A stretch of DNA of 19,107 nucleotides from Candidatus Zixiibacteriota bacterium (lineage in GTDB: Bacteria > Zixibacteria > MSB-5A5 > GN15 > JAAZOE01), in assembly GCA_030588275.1 (NCBI GenBank), contig JAUUYJ010000011.1, forward strand, positions 1-19,107, written 5' to 3'. The stretch's first letter is position 1. Every line of letters starts with the position of its first letter. The notes below the pieces were generated by a model. The model did not search any database. It saw nothing but the letters and a program-made list of their open reading frames with translations, and was not told the DNA's origin. Below are positions 1 to 8,743 of this stretch, one piece after another. A program made the translations under genes and the position numbers.

Positions 1-284
1 ACCGGATCTTTGATCGTTTCATTGATTTCAATTATATGTCCGTTGGGCGTAATCGCCTGACACCGGACGACCTCGACCGCGACATAATTTCCGGAAACCG
101 ACAGATGCAAAGAAAGAGCACTCTGTCCCTCAAACGATTTGCGGATAAGTCCATATTTCAGGCCAACTTCCAGTCGCTCCCAGCGGGTCAACTCCTCAAA
201 ATATTTTTGCTGTTCCGTGAGATGGTGCCGGGATATCAACATCCCGTCCTGCCAGTTGACTGAGATTAATTTAAAGTCACTCAT
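1..284 (-). CDS. tssK: TssK, baseplate-to-membrane-complex adaptor (N-terminal part, cut by left edge)
   Basis: I translated this one by hand: an ATG at 284 opens a frame that runs about 94 codons off the left edge with no stop. The N-terminus contains VNWQDGMLISRHHLTEQQKY, which matches the TssK opening pattern (V-x-W-x-x-G-M-x-x-x-x-x-H-[LF]-x-x-Q). TssK is the trimeric protein that links the TssE/F/G baseplate wedges to the membrane complex. Position directly after tssG fits. The start is supported by AAGG seven bases upstream of the ATG. There is an 82-bp gap after tssG, unusually wide for this operon, which may hold its own promoter. Its presence argues for a true T6SS and against an extracellular (Afp/PVC-type) or T6SS-iv system. 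Confidence is high for identity; length and C-terminal domain are unseen. Confidence 0.88.
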   Translation of the reverse strand, partial: MSDFKLISVNWQDGMLISRHHLTEQQKYFEELTRWERLEVGLKYGLIRKSFEGQSALSLHLSVSGNYVAVEVVRCQAITPNGHIIEINETIKDP

Positions 285-301
285 ATTTTTACCTTATTGT
301 A

Positions 302-325
302 TGAGGCAACAAGTTACCAGCCTCA
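302..325. repeat. Inverted repeat in the tssG-tssK gap
   Basis: TGAGGC at 302-307 is repeated inverted as GCCTCA at 320-325, with a 12-base spacer. It overlaps the -10 element of the candidate tssK promoter, so it could be an operator, or an RNA hairpin in the intergenic transcript. There is no T-run after it on the minus strand, so it does not look like an intrinsic terminator. Six-base arms can arise by chance. Confidence 0.3.
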
Positions 326-339
326 ACGTTTATTGTCAA
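311..339 (-). promoter_or_regulatory. Candidate internal promoter ahead of tssK
   Basis: Reading the minus strand, a perfect TTGACA -35 (334-339) is followed after 17 bases by TAACTT (311-316), preceded by an extended -10 TG at the right place (TGG-TAACTT). The -10 matches consensus at only three positions, so this is suggestive rather than firm. It would give tssK, and whatever follows, extra transcription independent of the long upstream operon. Confidence 0.35.
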
Positions 340-366
340 GATGCCAAAACTCAGAATCAGATCAAA

Positions 367-1287
367 TCAGCCGGCCAGTCGGGATGAAAATCCGAGGCAG
401 GCTCCCTCCTTTAATTCACCCAGTTTGGTACCCGGTCCGGATGTTTTAAGTACGATCCGGCGATCCAAATGGCCCGGCATAACCAAATCAAGAACCCAGT
501 CCAGCTTGGCGCGAGTCGAAAAACCGGGCCTGAATTCTAATGCCTCCTGCCGCGTGATCCCGGAGATGACAACTTCATAGGTCGATTCCGATTCCGAAAA
601 ACTGTTCCCCAGAATCGTTTCCTTTCCCAATCGCCCCCCCCTTGAACCAAGCTGGTAGCGAAATTTCTCCGGAATACTGATAACCGACGGGACATTCTCC
701 CGAAATTTGAACCGGTAGCCAAACAGAACTTCCAGAACAACCGCAACCATTTCGGCATTTCCAGCCCAATAATAAAACGATGGCATCAGAGCGGCCCAGC
801 TCATGATATCATGATGCAAAGATTTACCTTCCTTAGGGTCAAACTCAAACAGGCCAAAGAAGCGATCAAAATGATCCTCGTCGGAAACGCCAAAGCTGTA
901 CTTAAGCATCTGATACCGTGCCGACGCCAAATATCGTAGAACCGATGAGTCGAAGGGAGCCATAAATTTACGGGCATTATCCTCCCACTCCCCTTCACGA
1001 ACCACCCGACCCTGAAGTCCATAAAAGAACTGGTACGGCATATAATCAACGGCGCTGGAATATCCGGCATGCAAGGTTATTGGAGTGCTGGAGGAAATCT
1101 CGGTCCCCGGTTTTGGCTCTTGATAGCGAACCTCACCCTTATAATTTTCATACTCCCCCACCGCCAGAATATGCACCCGATCGGGATCAATACCGAACTT
1201 CATCAGAAGATTCAGGGCGGTTGTAAAATGGAAGGGGTGATGTCGATTACAAAAATCGGGCATCACCACTGCTTGAGATCTGTTCAT
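367..1287 (-). CDS. tssG: TssG, baseplate wedge protein
   Basis: TssG (306 residues; family members are usually 300-350) is one of the two large wedge proteins of the T6SS baseplate. It pairs with two TssF and one TssE and is the contact point for TssK. The N-terminus carries the typical HPFHFTTALNLLMKFG-like segment. The middle has VVLEVLFGYRFKFREN, the conserved 'L-x-x-[YF]F' segment of the family. The C-terminus ends in the characteristic LGELKEGACLGFSSRL stretch (TssG proteins end near an 'LG...LGxxS.L' motif). The start ATG overlaps the tssF stop by one base (TGATG), so translation is probably coupled. Assignment rests on these motifs plus the strictly conserved tssE-tssF-tssG order. Confidence 0.88.
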   Translation of the reverse strand: MNRSQAVVMPDFCNRHHPFHFTTALNLLMKFGIDPDRVHILAVGEYENYKGEVRYQEPKPGTEISSSTPITLHAGYSSAVDYMPYQFFYGLQGRVVREGEWEDNARKFMAPFDSSVLRYLASARYQMLKYSFGVSDEDHFDRFFGLFEFDPKEGKSLHHDIMSWAALMPSFYYWAGNAEMVAVVLEVLFGYRFKFRENVPSVISIPEKFRYQLGSRGGRLGKETILGNSFSESESTYEVVISGITRQEALEFRPGFSTRAKLDWVLDLVMPGHLDRRIVLKTSGPGTKLGELKEGACLGFSSRLAG

Positions 1288-2972
1288 CAGCCTTTAATCT
1301 CCACCCGGAATTGTGTGTTGACCGGGGCGCGAGATTTGAGAAAACCTGTCAGTCGCTGTGTCAAAAGCTCAACTTCGGCATCCGAATAAAACTTTTTCCG
1401 GTCCAGGACCACTTCGGTAACCAGACATCGATATATCCCGGTTTCCCCTCGGGCGATCCCGTTCTTGCACGACGCTGATCGAATTCTGGGATCGTAGGTC
1501 AGGCACCATCGGGAAATTTCGTCGAAACTAAGGGACCGATCCCGATTGCGCAGACGAGCCGAAATTTCGGCACTAATCTGGGCAGTTTTTTTGGATGGAA
1601 TCGCTCCGCTGGCCGGCAGAATATTGACCGACGATGCCACCCCAGGGTGACTCTCGTACAGTTCGGTAATCCGTCCCGCCTCAATCCCGTTGGCACTGAC
1701 GCCGGATGTGATAGAATAGTTGATCGTAATCGAATCGGGAGGAAGCTCCATCTCGTCGGAAAAATCAAACCACAAAACCATCCGATTTCCCTGCTCTTCA
1801 GGGGAATAGAATCGCCCCGAACGACTCGCCACCGCTTCGTGACGGGGTCGGTATTCTCGTCCCAGAGAATCGACGACAGAATTAATCTCCAGAATATCAG
1901 ATAGTTCTTCCGGTAGCTCAACTTCAACGAGCCGATTTCCCCCCGTATGCTTAAAGAGGGTCAGTTCGTTCTTATTAACCGTTATGAAACAGTTGAAGGA
2001 GAGTTCGAAGGGGGATTGCAATTTGCTTTTGTCCCCACCTGCAGGAAGGTCAAGTTTGATCCAGTAAAGGTTTCTTGAATCTTCCGGGAGGGTCAAGCTA
2101 CCACTTTCCAGTAATTTTGCCAACCGTCCACCGGGAACCGAACGTTCCCAAGTACAAACAAACGACTCCGGCAAAACGATAAAATTGGACTCAAGCGAAG
2201 AGAACAGATTCACGCTGGTTCGCAAACCACCCCAGTCGGTTTTGGCCCGATCGACTGAGAACATTTTTTCAATTGAGGAGGTCACACCGGGGCAGAAGCC
2301 GCTGTCGCTGTAAAACTCCCCTTGATTTGAGCCGGGATACCAATTGGCCCACCGAATTTGACTCAGAACATCTTTGACACCGGCCAGATAAATAGTCGAA
2401 CCGGCCATATCAATAGCCACTCCGGAATATTCGATACCGATATAAATTTGGTACTTCTCGCCGGTGCGAAAGGTGACGCGCGGTTGAGAGGTGGCGGAGA
2501 GATTATCCGTTTGGGGAGAGAGATCAACCAGAGCATCATCAACGGTGAGAAACATATGCTTTAGAGTGGCATCGACAAGTTTTTCCGGACGCAGACCAGA
2601 AAAGAAAAAAGTCTGCCCCCCTTCTCGCTTCTCTTTGTAAAAAAACTTGGTCTGCTCATCAATCTCTACTATTGGATCAGAGATTTCGCATCGCATTACG
2701 GTAAAGGCCGGGATCGGCCATCTGAGGCTTTCCGGGCAGAGCGAACGAATCAGGGAGTTGGTCGCAACCTCCCAAACTTCGTCAAGTCGAGTATCTATTT
2801 TGGACAACTGCTGGGCATACATTTCTATCATGATCCGGATAACCGGATCAAGCCGTTCGGACGATTCCGGTATCCTCGGATTCCAGACCCGCAACTCTTT
2901 GTGCATTTGCCCGAATATCTCTTCGGGCGTTTTGCCCCGCTTCATCTTTTGATGATCCGCTAATTCTTTCAC
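1287..2972 (-). CDS. tssF: TssF, baseplate wedge protein
   Basis: TssF (561 residues; usual range 560-620) is the large wedge subunit of the T6SS baseplate and a phage gp6-related protein. The N-terminal helical part has a segment RLDPVIRIMIEMYAQQLSKI and then RSLCPESLRWPIPAFTVMRCE, which corresponds to the family's 'xxP.xxRPxPSxxVxxF' region in a form closer to Bacteroidota TssF than to the proteobacterial one. The rest is beta-rich, as expected. The C-terminus has a gp6/J-like tail (FYSDAEVELLTQRLTGFL ... VNTQFRVEIKG). The ATG lies 15 bases after the tssE stop. The order tssE-tssF-tssG supports the call. No frameshift or missing segment is evident. Confidence 0.88.
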   Translation of the reverse strand: MKELADHQKMKRGKTPEEIFGQMHKELRVWNPRIPESSERLDPVIRIMIEMYAQQLSKIDTRLDEVWEVATNSLIRSLCPESLRWPIPAFTVMRCEISDPIVEIDEQTKFFYKEKREGGQTFFFSGLRPEKLVDATLKHMFLTVDDALVDLSPQTDNLSATSQPRVTFRTGEKYQIYIGIEYSGVAIDMAGSTIYLAGVKDVLSQIRWANWYPGSNQGEFYSDSGFCPGVTSSIEKMFSVDRAKTDWGGLRTSVNLFSSLESNFIVLPESFVCTWERSVPGGRLAKLLESGSLTLPEDSRNLYWIKLDLPAGGDKSKLQSPFELSFNCFITVNKNELTLFKHTGGNRLVEVELPEELSDILEINSVVDSLGREYRPRHEAVASRSGRFYSPEEQGNRMVLWFDFSDEMELPPDSITINYSITSGVSANGIEAGRITELYESHPGVASSVNILPASGAIPSKKTAQISAEISARLRNRDRSLSFDEISRWCLTYDPRIRSASCKNGIARGETGIYRCLVTEVVLDRKKFYSDAEVELLTQRLTGFLKSRAPVNTQFRVEIKG

Positions 2973-2987
2973 AATTTATTCACCGTT

Positions 2988-3365
2988 CTATCCCAGTTTA
3001 TAACGGGCTTCAAATTTTCGTTCTTCGTTGTTATCAAGCTTGTAATTCCCGGTTACCTTAACAACCATGCCCAACGGATGACCCGCCTGGCTTTCCACTT
3101 TCAGGATCGTAACTGAGACATTGAAAAGGCGCCTTTCAAAACGGTCGATGGCGTTGCGTACACCCGAACGCAGATCAGCTTTGTTGGAGGAAAAGATGTC
3201 GGAATATTCTTTATCCCAGATAGCACATCCAAATTCGGGATTGAAAGACATCGTACCCGGACGGGTCCCAATGATTATCCCAATCGAATAAGTGATAGAC
3301 TGCTCCAGATCGGCTCGATCAAGATAGCCCTCATGCAGTGTAAACGGTAACGCCAGATATTCCAT
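2988..3365 (-). CDS. tssE: TssE, gp25-like baseplate protein
   Basis: TssE is a small baseplate wedge protein of the phage T4 gp25 family that helps start sheath polymerisation on the baseplate. This copy has 125 residues, near the family minimum. It contains the gp25 core: ITYSIGIIIGTRPGTMSFNP followed by EFGCAIWD (family pattern 'L-x-T-R-x-G-x-x-x-x-x-P-x-F-G'), then DLRSGVRNAIDRFERRL and a terminal beta-hairpin. The proline and glycine of the P-x-F-G turn are kept. It starts seven bases after the vgrG stop and ends 15 bases before tssF, so it is part of the same transcript. Confidence 0.9.
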   Translation of the reverse strand: MEYLALPFTLHEGYLDRADLEQSITYSIGIIIGTRPGTMSFNPEFGCAIWDKEYSDIFSSNKADLRSGVRNAIDRFERRLFNVSVTILKVESQAGHPLGMVVKVTGNYKLDNNEERKFEARYKLG

Positions 3366-3372
3366 CGATTTA

Positions 3373-5169
3373 TCAATTCAAGTTTATCATGCCGCCCTTG
3401 ACGTTGACCGTTGCCCCCCCTTCAACATCACACGTGGCGCCTGCTTTTGATTTCATGTTGGCCGAAGCTTCCAAGTTCATATTCGTCCCAGCCTTGACCG
3501 TTATCTCCTGATCCGCCTCAATTTTAATATTGGCCGCCTTGATGGACATATCTCCCGCTCCCACAATACTGACATCCCCTTCAGATTTGATTGAGATTGA
3601 TTTATTGGCCGCATCAATAACAATCTGGCTCCCATCCATAGCAGTAATCGTAAATTTTTCAGCACCATCGGTGTCATCAAAAACCATTTCATGGCCGGAG
3701 CGGGTCTTAAATGATTTAACATTGTTTCCTTCCCCACCGGTACCCTCTTGTGGTTTGTCGGTGCTGTTGTACACCGAACCGACAATAAGCGGCCGATCAG
3801 GATTGCCCTGTTCGTAGCCAACAACCACCTCATCGTCAACTTCTGGAATATGGAAAAATCCACGTTCCGCTCCCGCATGGGGCGTTATGACACGAATCCA
3901 ACTTGTCTCCTGCGAATCACTCCAGGGGAAGGTAACTTTTACGCGGCCCAGCGCTTCAGGATCATTATTATTAGTGACAACAGCCGATTGCAGTTGAGTA
4001 ATCCGATTCAGAGATGATCGATACCGGGGATAAGCCATATCAAGCGGGGTGCAAAAGAAATTATTAGAGTACATACCAGCTTCAATTGTGTGGCGCACCG
4101 CTAAGACCCAATAGGTTCCATCAACCGGCCCCATTCCTTTAACCCGGATGCAGTTTCCGACAGAAACCGCCGGAACGCTTGACGTCCCTGAACATTTTAT
4201 CATCCCCCCCATAGCATCGCCCCGCTTTGACTCAAGAATATGGTCGAGAGATCGAGCGTCAGCCACCGGACGGCTGGCTCCAGCATATCCTGGTTGACTA
4301 TACAAATTTTTTGATGCGTCGGGCGATAGCTTTGACAGCGCCGAAAGGGCCCCGCTGGCCGGGAGAGATTCTGAATCCTGAGTAAATGTTTTCTTTTGTG
4401 TGTATGTATAAGCTTGCGATGAAAATTTTACCGGCGCGGTTCCCAATCCAAGTGAAAATGCACCGAGTGATTCACGCCATATCAAATCTACGGCAGAACC
4501 TGAGACTGCTTTCTGTACTGAAAAACCCTGACCATCGTAATATGCAAATTGGCCGTTTTCGCTGGCCAGTCGAGAAATAAAATCATAATCGGTTTCCCGA
4601 TACTGAACGCAGTACTCTTTGACATTACTGGTAGCATCAATTTTATCGAGTGTCATTGGGTAATTATTCAGAACTGCGCTGATAATATCGGACGCGCTTT
4701 GATCATAATAAAACTTGTTCTTCGGCGCACCATCAAGGGCAATACTGGGTGAGTGTGCCGTTATGACGCCGACATTCAAACCATCAATGCTGTTTTTCAG
4801 ATCTACTTGTGTGATCGTTCCAATAAAGGTTAACTCAAAAGATGCCTCGATGTCACTCCCCTGAGGAGTAATTTTGAGAGAAATTGATTCCCCCAAAAAG
4901 GATGTGTAAGGATTCTGACTCGCAAATTCAACATCAGCCGTGGCTCGGCCCACATCCAAAAGAGTTATGACAAAAACATGGTGACTATCGACATACTGCA
5001 ACAACTCCAAGCTCATTATTTCACTATCAATTTTCTTGCCCTTGATAGTAATTGCAAACTCCGCCGGCGTACCAATTAATGGCTTTACATCTTCTTCTTG
5101 TTTTTCGGAAAGATAATCTCCTTCCAAAAATTCTTTATATATGGAATTATCTATTGTCATAACGGACAT
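3373..5169 (-). CDS. vgrG: VgrG/TssI spike protein without an effector extension
   Basis: This 598-residue protein forms the trimeric spike under the PAAR tip. Order: a gp27/gp44-like base (about residues 30-370) with the segment YCVQYRETDYDFISRLASEN, the conserved 'Q-Y-x-E-[TS]-D-x-x-F-[IL]-x-R-L' motif of VgrG; a gp5-like OB fold (about 390-470) with GRVKVTFPW, SWIRVITPHAGAERGF, PEVDDEVVVGYEQGNPDRP; and a beta-prism shaft (about 490-598) of short alternating repeats such as ISIKSEGDVSIVGAGDMSI. The protein ends on the shaft at GGMINLN, so it carries no C-terminal toxin. Cargo must therefore attach through the PAAR protein or separate adaptors, consistent with the upstream cassette. The first ATG follows GAAGG by only three bases; an in-frame ATG three codons later is equally possible. 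A 64-bp gap with a hairpin separates it from hcp. Confidence 0.95.
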   Translation of the reverse strand: MSVMTIDNSIYKEFLEGDYLSEKQEEDVKPLIGTPAEFAITIKGKKIDSEIMSLELLQYVDSHHVFVITLLDVGRATADVEFASQNPYTSFLGESISLKITPQGSDIEASFELTFIGTITQVDLKNSIDGLNVGVITAHSPSIALDGAPKNKFYYDQSASDIISAVLNNYPMTLDKIDATSNVKEYCVQYRETDYDFISRLASENGQFAYYDGQGFSVQKAVSGSAVDLIWRESLGAFSLGLGTAPVKFSSQAYTYTQKKTFTQDSESLPASGALSALSKLSPDASKNLYSQPGYAGASRPVADARSLDHILESKRGDAMGGMIKCSGTSSVPAVSVGNCIRVKGMGPVDGTYWVLAVRHTIEAGMYSNNFFCTPLDMAYPRYRSSLNRITQLQSAVVTNNNDPEALGRVKVTFPWSDSQETSWIRVITPHAGAERGFFHIPEVDDEVVVGYEQGNPDRPLIVGSVYNSTDKPQEGTGGEGNNVKSFKTRSGHEMVFDDTDGAEKFTITAMDGSQIVIDAANKSISIKSEGDVSIVGAGDMSIKAANIKIEADQEITVKAGTNMNLEASANMKSKAGATCDVEGGATVNVKGGMINLN

Positions 5170-5191
5170 CTGCCTTCAGGTGAAAAATTAT

Positions 5192-5217
5192 TCCGGGCGG
5201 TAATAGTACCGCCCGGA
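5192..5217 (-). terminator. Hairpin with T-run between hcp and vgrG (partial terminator or RNA-stabilising stem)
   Basis: An 11-bp perfect inverted repeat, TCCGGGCGGTA and its complement, closes a 4-base loop. On the transcribed (minus) strand it is followed by AATAATTTTT. This is the shape of an intrinsic terminator, yet it lies inside the operon just after the hcp stop and before vgrG. The likely effect is partial read-through, or protection of the hcp mRNA 3' end. Either would make the abundant tube protein exceed the spike and baseplate proteins encoded downstream. Confidence 0.75.
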
Positions 5218-5233
5218 GGATGCTTAATACAAA

Positions 5234-5644
5234 TTACTCCTGCCAGCGATTGTCAATTTCGGCATCGCCAATAATTAATTTACTGCATGAAATCTCAAGA
5301 TACTGATAAATCTGAACGTCGGGACGATCCTTAACGTGCGGTATCGTCTCTTCGTACTTAGTGATAAAGCCATCTTCCCAAACCAGTTCTTTCATAACAG
5401 CATCATCGGGATTGGCAAAAATAACTTTTCCACCTTTCCAGTTCGGCTTACTGGTATCCATCGCCCAACGGGCAATATCAACGTTACCTTCCGGATCAGA
5501 TTCAATCGTAATCTTAATCGTACCGGCGTGAGCGCGATCAGTCGGCCGGCCGGTTTCATCCTTGGCGGTGTACAAATTATACGAAACCTCGTAAACGTTT
5601 AAGTACGTTACACCGTCAATTTCAAGAGTAGGTCTCCGTGCCAT
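5234..5644 (-). CDS. hcp: Hcp/TssD inner tube protein
   Basis: A 136-residue protein of the Hcp/TssD class, which stacks as hexameric rings to form the inner tube that is fired from the cell. The pattern LEIDGVTYLNVYEVSYNLYT, then GRPTDRAHAGTIKITIESDP and a closing YLEISCSKLIIGDAEIDNRW, resembles the TssD family of Bacteroidota T6SS-iii more than the proteobacterial Hcp. The ATG has a strong Shine-Dalgarno, AAGGAG seven bases upstream, in keeping with high expression. An 80-bp AT-rich gap separates it from tssC, and the terminator-like hairpin follows. No extension or fused effector is present. Confidence 0.85.
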   Translation of the reverse strand: MARRPTLEIDGVTYLNVYEVSYNLYTAKDETGRPTDRAHAGTIKITIESDPEGNVDIARWAMDTSKPNWKGGKVIFANPDDAVMKELVWEDGFITKYEETIPHVKDRPDVQIYQYLEISCSKLIIGDAEIDNRWQE

Positions 5645-5724
5645 CTCTATTCTCCTTAGATTTTATAAGTTTATTAACTCTTTTTTTCTAAATAACTCTT
5701 GCGCAAAAGCGCCTCAGACATCGG

Positions 5725-7161
5725 CTACTTATCCTTAACGTTGGTCTGATTGTCATCGTTCCAGGCGGTGAATTCGATATTAAAGGTCCGAGCCGGATAT
5801 TTCGGATTGAGACTTACCTTAATATCTATCTCCTGCCGTTTACGCATTTCGGCGTCGGCAAAAATATCAACCTTGAAATCCTGCAGGATATTATCTCCTC
5901 CGGAAATTGCCTTCATAAATTTATCGATATCACGCCGCATGGCGTCGATAAATTTTTGATCAATGACCGAAAAAGTCTGCTTGTTGAGATAGTTGCGCAT
6001 CGTCTTGTAAACGTAATCATAGGTGCGACGAATGGAGTAAACGTTGAAAGTCTCTTTGCTGAAGAGCGTCGCCGCTCCCATCGCTACCGCCGATCCTTCA
6101 AAATTAACCAGAGGGTTGACCCCTTTTTCGTTAATCTTTGAGGCATCCGGTTGGTTGGCTTTGAAGCGCAGATACTTGGCCTCAGAAATCTTGCCATGCT
6201 TAAACCCAGCCATCGGTTGTTGCATTCCAATCGTCGTGTCGCCGCGGTACATCATCCCGGCCACCGATGCAGAAGGTGGAATCCACATATCTTCATCCTC
6301 AAATTGATTAGACTCACGAGCCATGAGATAGTTGGAATAAAGCGAGACATACTGTTTGGAATTGTCAACCCCGGCCAACGATGCAAAGGATGGGTCATCC
6401 AGCATATCCATAACTTCATCAACCGATTCAAAATCGGGCAGATCGGTTATGACATGGACTTTATTGGAAAAACCCAGTTGTTGACCAAAGCGGTCGATAC
6501 TCTCGACGCTCCCCAAGTAACCGGGAATGACCGCCATAGCGAAGCAGTCACGAATCGACCACTCGCGATACAGATCAGCCACCGCCTTGCACATCCCTTC
6601 AAACTTTTCCTTATCATCCGGGTCGGCCAACTCTTCAGCCGAAGCGTTGACAAACCAGGCATTAACCTTTTCATCCGGTTCCTGCTGTGCGTTGGCAAAA
6701 AATTTATCCAAAGAACGATAGGTTGATTCGATCTCGCGGCTGGCCCGATGGACCTTTTTCATATTCTTTTCCAGGTTGGCTTCCATATTGGTCGCCGACT
6801 CGTTCAACTTCTTACGCATATCATCGATGCTTTCATCGGCGGCCAAAAACTGAACCCAATGATTGAGCCGTTGACCAAGGAGCTTGCGCTGACCGGCAAA
6901 ATCTTTCTTGGTCAAAAATTCTTTACGCTGGAAAGTCTTCTTGGGATCAAGCCATTCGACCCCGCGCACCAGGTCGCCATCGCCGGTTTTAAACGACGGC
7001 ATCAAGGCTGACAACTTTTTGAAATCGCCAAACGAATCACCCAGAATGGAATTAAATTCGTCGTCGGACAGTTTTTCTCCGACTACTTCGGCTGGTGCGG
7101 CAGATGGTTGTGCCGCTTCGGCCGCCTGCGGTTGCAGTTCATTTTTTTCTTCTTCACCCAT
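5725..7161 (-). CDS. tssC: TssC/VipB, large sheath subunit
   Basis: TssC (478 residues; usual 450-500) forms the contractile sheath with TssB around the Hcp tube. A disordered, Ala/Pro/Glu-rich N-terminus (about residues 1-30) precedes a helix-rich stretch; in other systems this N-terminal part holds the helix that ClpV grips. Then come the sheath core segments such as VHVITDLPDFESVDEVMDML, VSLYSNYLMARESN, WIPPSASVAGMMYRGDTTIG (the conserved 'P-x-S-x-x-[AV]-G-[ML]' region) and the C-terminal EIDIKVSLNPKYPARTFNIE beta-strands that interlock neighbouring subunits. It begins 17 bases after tssB. Assignment is secure from motif order and from its place between tssB and hcp. Confidence 0.92.
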   Translation of the reverse strand: MGEEEKNELQPQAAEAAQPSAAPAEVVGEKLSDDEFNSILGDSFGDFKKLSALMPSFKTGDGDLVRGVEWLDPKKTFQRKEFLTKKDFAGQRKLLGQRLNHWVQFLAADESIDDMRKKLNESATNMEANLEKNMKKVHRASREIESTYRSLDKFFANAQQEPDEKVNAWFVNASAEELADPDDKEKFEGMCKAVADLYREWSIRDCFAMAVIPGYLGSVESIDRFGQQLGFSNKVHVITDLPDFESVDEVMDMLDDPSFASLAGVDNSKQYVSLYSNYLMARESNQFEDEDMWIPPSASVAGMMYRGDTTIGMQQPMAGFKHGKISEAKYLRFKANQPDASKINEKGVNPLVNFEGSAVAMGAATLFSKETFNVYSIRRTYDYVYKTMRNYLNKQTFSVIDQKFIDAMRRDIDKFMKAISGGDNILQDFKVDIFADAEMRKRQEIDIKVSLNPKYPARTFNIEFTAWNDDNQTNVKDK

Positions 7162-7178
7162 TTGTCATCACCTCTTTT

Positions 7179-7622
7179 CTATTCTTCGCCGAGAAGGTCA
7201 ATGTAATGTTTGGCCAGCTTCATCAAAGCTTCTTTCTTTTCCGGATCGGCCAACGTTTTCTGTAACGATTTATTCTTCTTGAGTTGTTTTTCCAGGTCGT
7301 TGAGAATTTCCTTGCCGTAGTAAATTTTTTGCAAGTACTCGTCACGTTCGATCAAATTCCGGCTACTGAAATCTTTCATCGCCTTGATTTTGAAATCGGC
7401 GTTGACCTGCTCCCCTTCGGTCGATTCCATCTCGACTGAAAAACCGGGGTTAAACTTGTCAAAAACCTCCTTAAGATTACTGCACCGGGTTGGCGTTACG
7501 TCGGCATCTTCGTCGTCGTTTAGCTTGGCGGCATACAACATCTTATTGGAGGGCAAAAGTTCCACCGGAATGGAATCATCGCGAGCGATCTTTTCGGTCG
7601 CTCCCAAAATGAATTTTGCCAT
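7179..7622 (-). CDS. tssB: TssB/VipA, small sheath subunit
   Basis: A 147-residue protein, close to the 150-170 of TssB, which pairs with TssC to build the contractile sheath. Visible features are an N-terminal beta-region with IPVELLPSNKMLYAAKLN, the segment NLKEVFDKFNPGFSVEM (family pattern 'F-x-P-x-x-V') and a C-terminal helical tail (YLQKIYYGKEILNDLEKQL). The usual proteobacterial 'RPPRVxIxYEV' opening is absent, which again points to a Bacteroidota-type sheath. It lies 23 bases after clpV-C and 17 bases before tssC. Confidence 0.85.
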   Translation of the reverse strand: MAKFILGATEKIARDDSIPVELLPSNKMLYAAKLNDDEDADVTPTRCSNLKEVFDKFNPGFSVEMESTEGEQVNADFKIKAMKDFSSRNLIERDEYLQKIYYGKEILNDLEKQLKKNKSLQKTLADPEKKEALMKLAKHYIDLLGEE

Positions 7623-7645
7623 TTATTCCTCCACCTTATTAAAAA

Positions 7646-8743
7646 TTAATTGTCATCCTGCTTAATAAAGACATATTTATCATCTTTTATATCGACTGAG
7701 ATATTGTCACCGGGTGAAATTACACCGGTTATGATATCTACCGAAAGCCGGTTGATAATATCTCGCTCAATCGTCCGCTGAATCGGCCGGGCACCCAACT
7801 CCACCGTATAACCGTCGCGCCCTAACTTGGCTTGCGCTTCGGGTGAAAGGGTCGCCTTTATATTTTGATCCTTCAAAAGAATATTGAGCTGATCAAATTC
7901 CAGACCGGCTATTTTTTCAACTTCTTCAGCTGTGAACGAATGATATACGACGATTTCATTTAGGCGATTGAGAAGTTCCGGTCTGAATTTGGAAAAAAGA
8001 AACTTCCTAACCTCTTCCATATCAACTTCACGTCCTTCACGATCCGCTTCCAGAATAATTTCGGCTCCAAAATTGGAGGTTAAGACAACCAGCGTGTTGG
8101 AAAAATCAACCGTGCGCCCCTGGCCATCGGTCAAGCGACCATCATCCATAAGCTGGAGCAGGACGTTGAAAACATCCATATGCGCCTTTTCGACCTCGTC
8201 AAGAAGGACCACCGAAAACGGTTTACGCCGTACTGCCTCGGTCAAAATCCCACCCGCTTCATATCCGACATAGCCGGGAGGGGCGCCAATCATTTTGGCG
8301 ACCGAATGCGGCTCCATATATTCAGACATATCAAGCCGAACCATCGCATTTTTATCATCAAACAAAAACTCGGCTAATAGCTTCGGAAGATAGGTTTTGC
8401 CGGTACCGGTAGGACCGAGGAAAAGAAACGACCCAATCGGTCGGTAGGGCAGTTTCAGACCGGCCCGTGCCTTGCGAATGGCATTGGCGATCACCTTGAT
8501 AGCTTCTTTTTGCCCGATGATCTTTTTCGATAGAAATTCTTCCATCTTCAGGAGGCGATCTTTTTCGGCGGTCAACATTTTAGCCACCGGAATTCCGGTC
8601 CGACGAGCGACAACCGCCGCCACATCGGAATCGCTGATCTCCGGGATTAAATTATTGACGACCGGTTCCAACGCTTTTAATTTGGCGACCCGTTCGGAAA
8701 ACCCAATTTTTATATCTTCCAGGTGGACAGTTTTCTCACTCAT
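7646..8743 (-). CDS. clpV: ClpV C-terminal half: second AAA+ ring as a separate protein
   Basis: A 365-residue AAA+ protein carrying only the second ATPase module of a ClpV/ClpB-type unfoldase. Visible: the linker strand SDVAAVVARRTGIPVAKML that normally follows AAA1, Walker A GPTGTGKT (110-117), pore loop GAPPGYVGYE (153-162), Walker B VVLLDE (178-183), sensor 1 LTSN (221-224), arginine finger in PELLNRL (R260), sensor 2 GARP (317-320), and a ClpB D2-small domain to the end. All catalytic residues are intact, so it should hydrolyse ATP. Its ATG overlaps the stop of the upstream half (ATGA) and is preceded by GGGGGAG, so it is an independently initiated, coupled gene. Role by context: disassembly of the contracted TssBC sheath, together with the other half. 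Confidence 0.9.
   Translation of the reverse strand: MSEKTVHLEDIKIGFSERVAKLKALEPVVNNLIPEISDSDVAAVVARRTGIPVAKMLTAEKDRLLKMEEFLSKKIIGQKEAIKVIANAIRKARAGLKLPYRPIGSFLFLGPTGTGKTYLPKLLAEFLFDDKNAMVRLDMSEYMEPHSVAKMIGAPPGYVGYEAGGILTEAVRRKPFSVVLLDEVEKAHMDVFNVLLQLMDDGRLTDGQGRTVDFSNTLVVLTSNFGAEIILEADREGREVDMEEVRKFLFSKFRPELLNRLNEIVVYHSFTAEEVEKIAGLEFDQLNILLKDQNIKATLSPEAQAKLGRDGYTVELGARPIQRTIERDIINRLSVDIITGVISPGDNISVDIKDDKYVFIKQDDN

Noticed and set aside
367..769. Several short overlapping frames antisense to, or out of frame with, tssG
   Set aside because: They are shadows of tssG; none has a family motif or fits the operon spacing.
5645..5724. Small gene or strong promoter in the tssC-hcp gap
   Set aside because: There is no open frame of interest. 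The AT-rich stretch has a weak GCGC-TTTT-GCGC stem but no properly spaced -35/-10 pair; only the hcp Shine-Dalgarno is clear.
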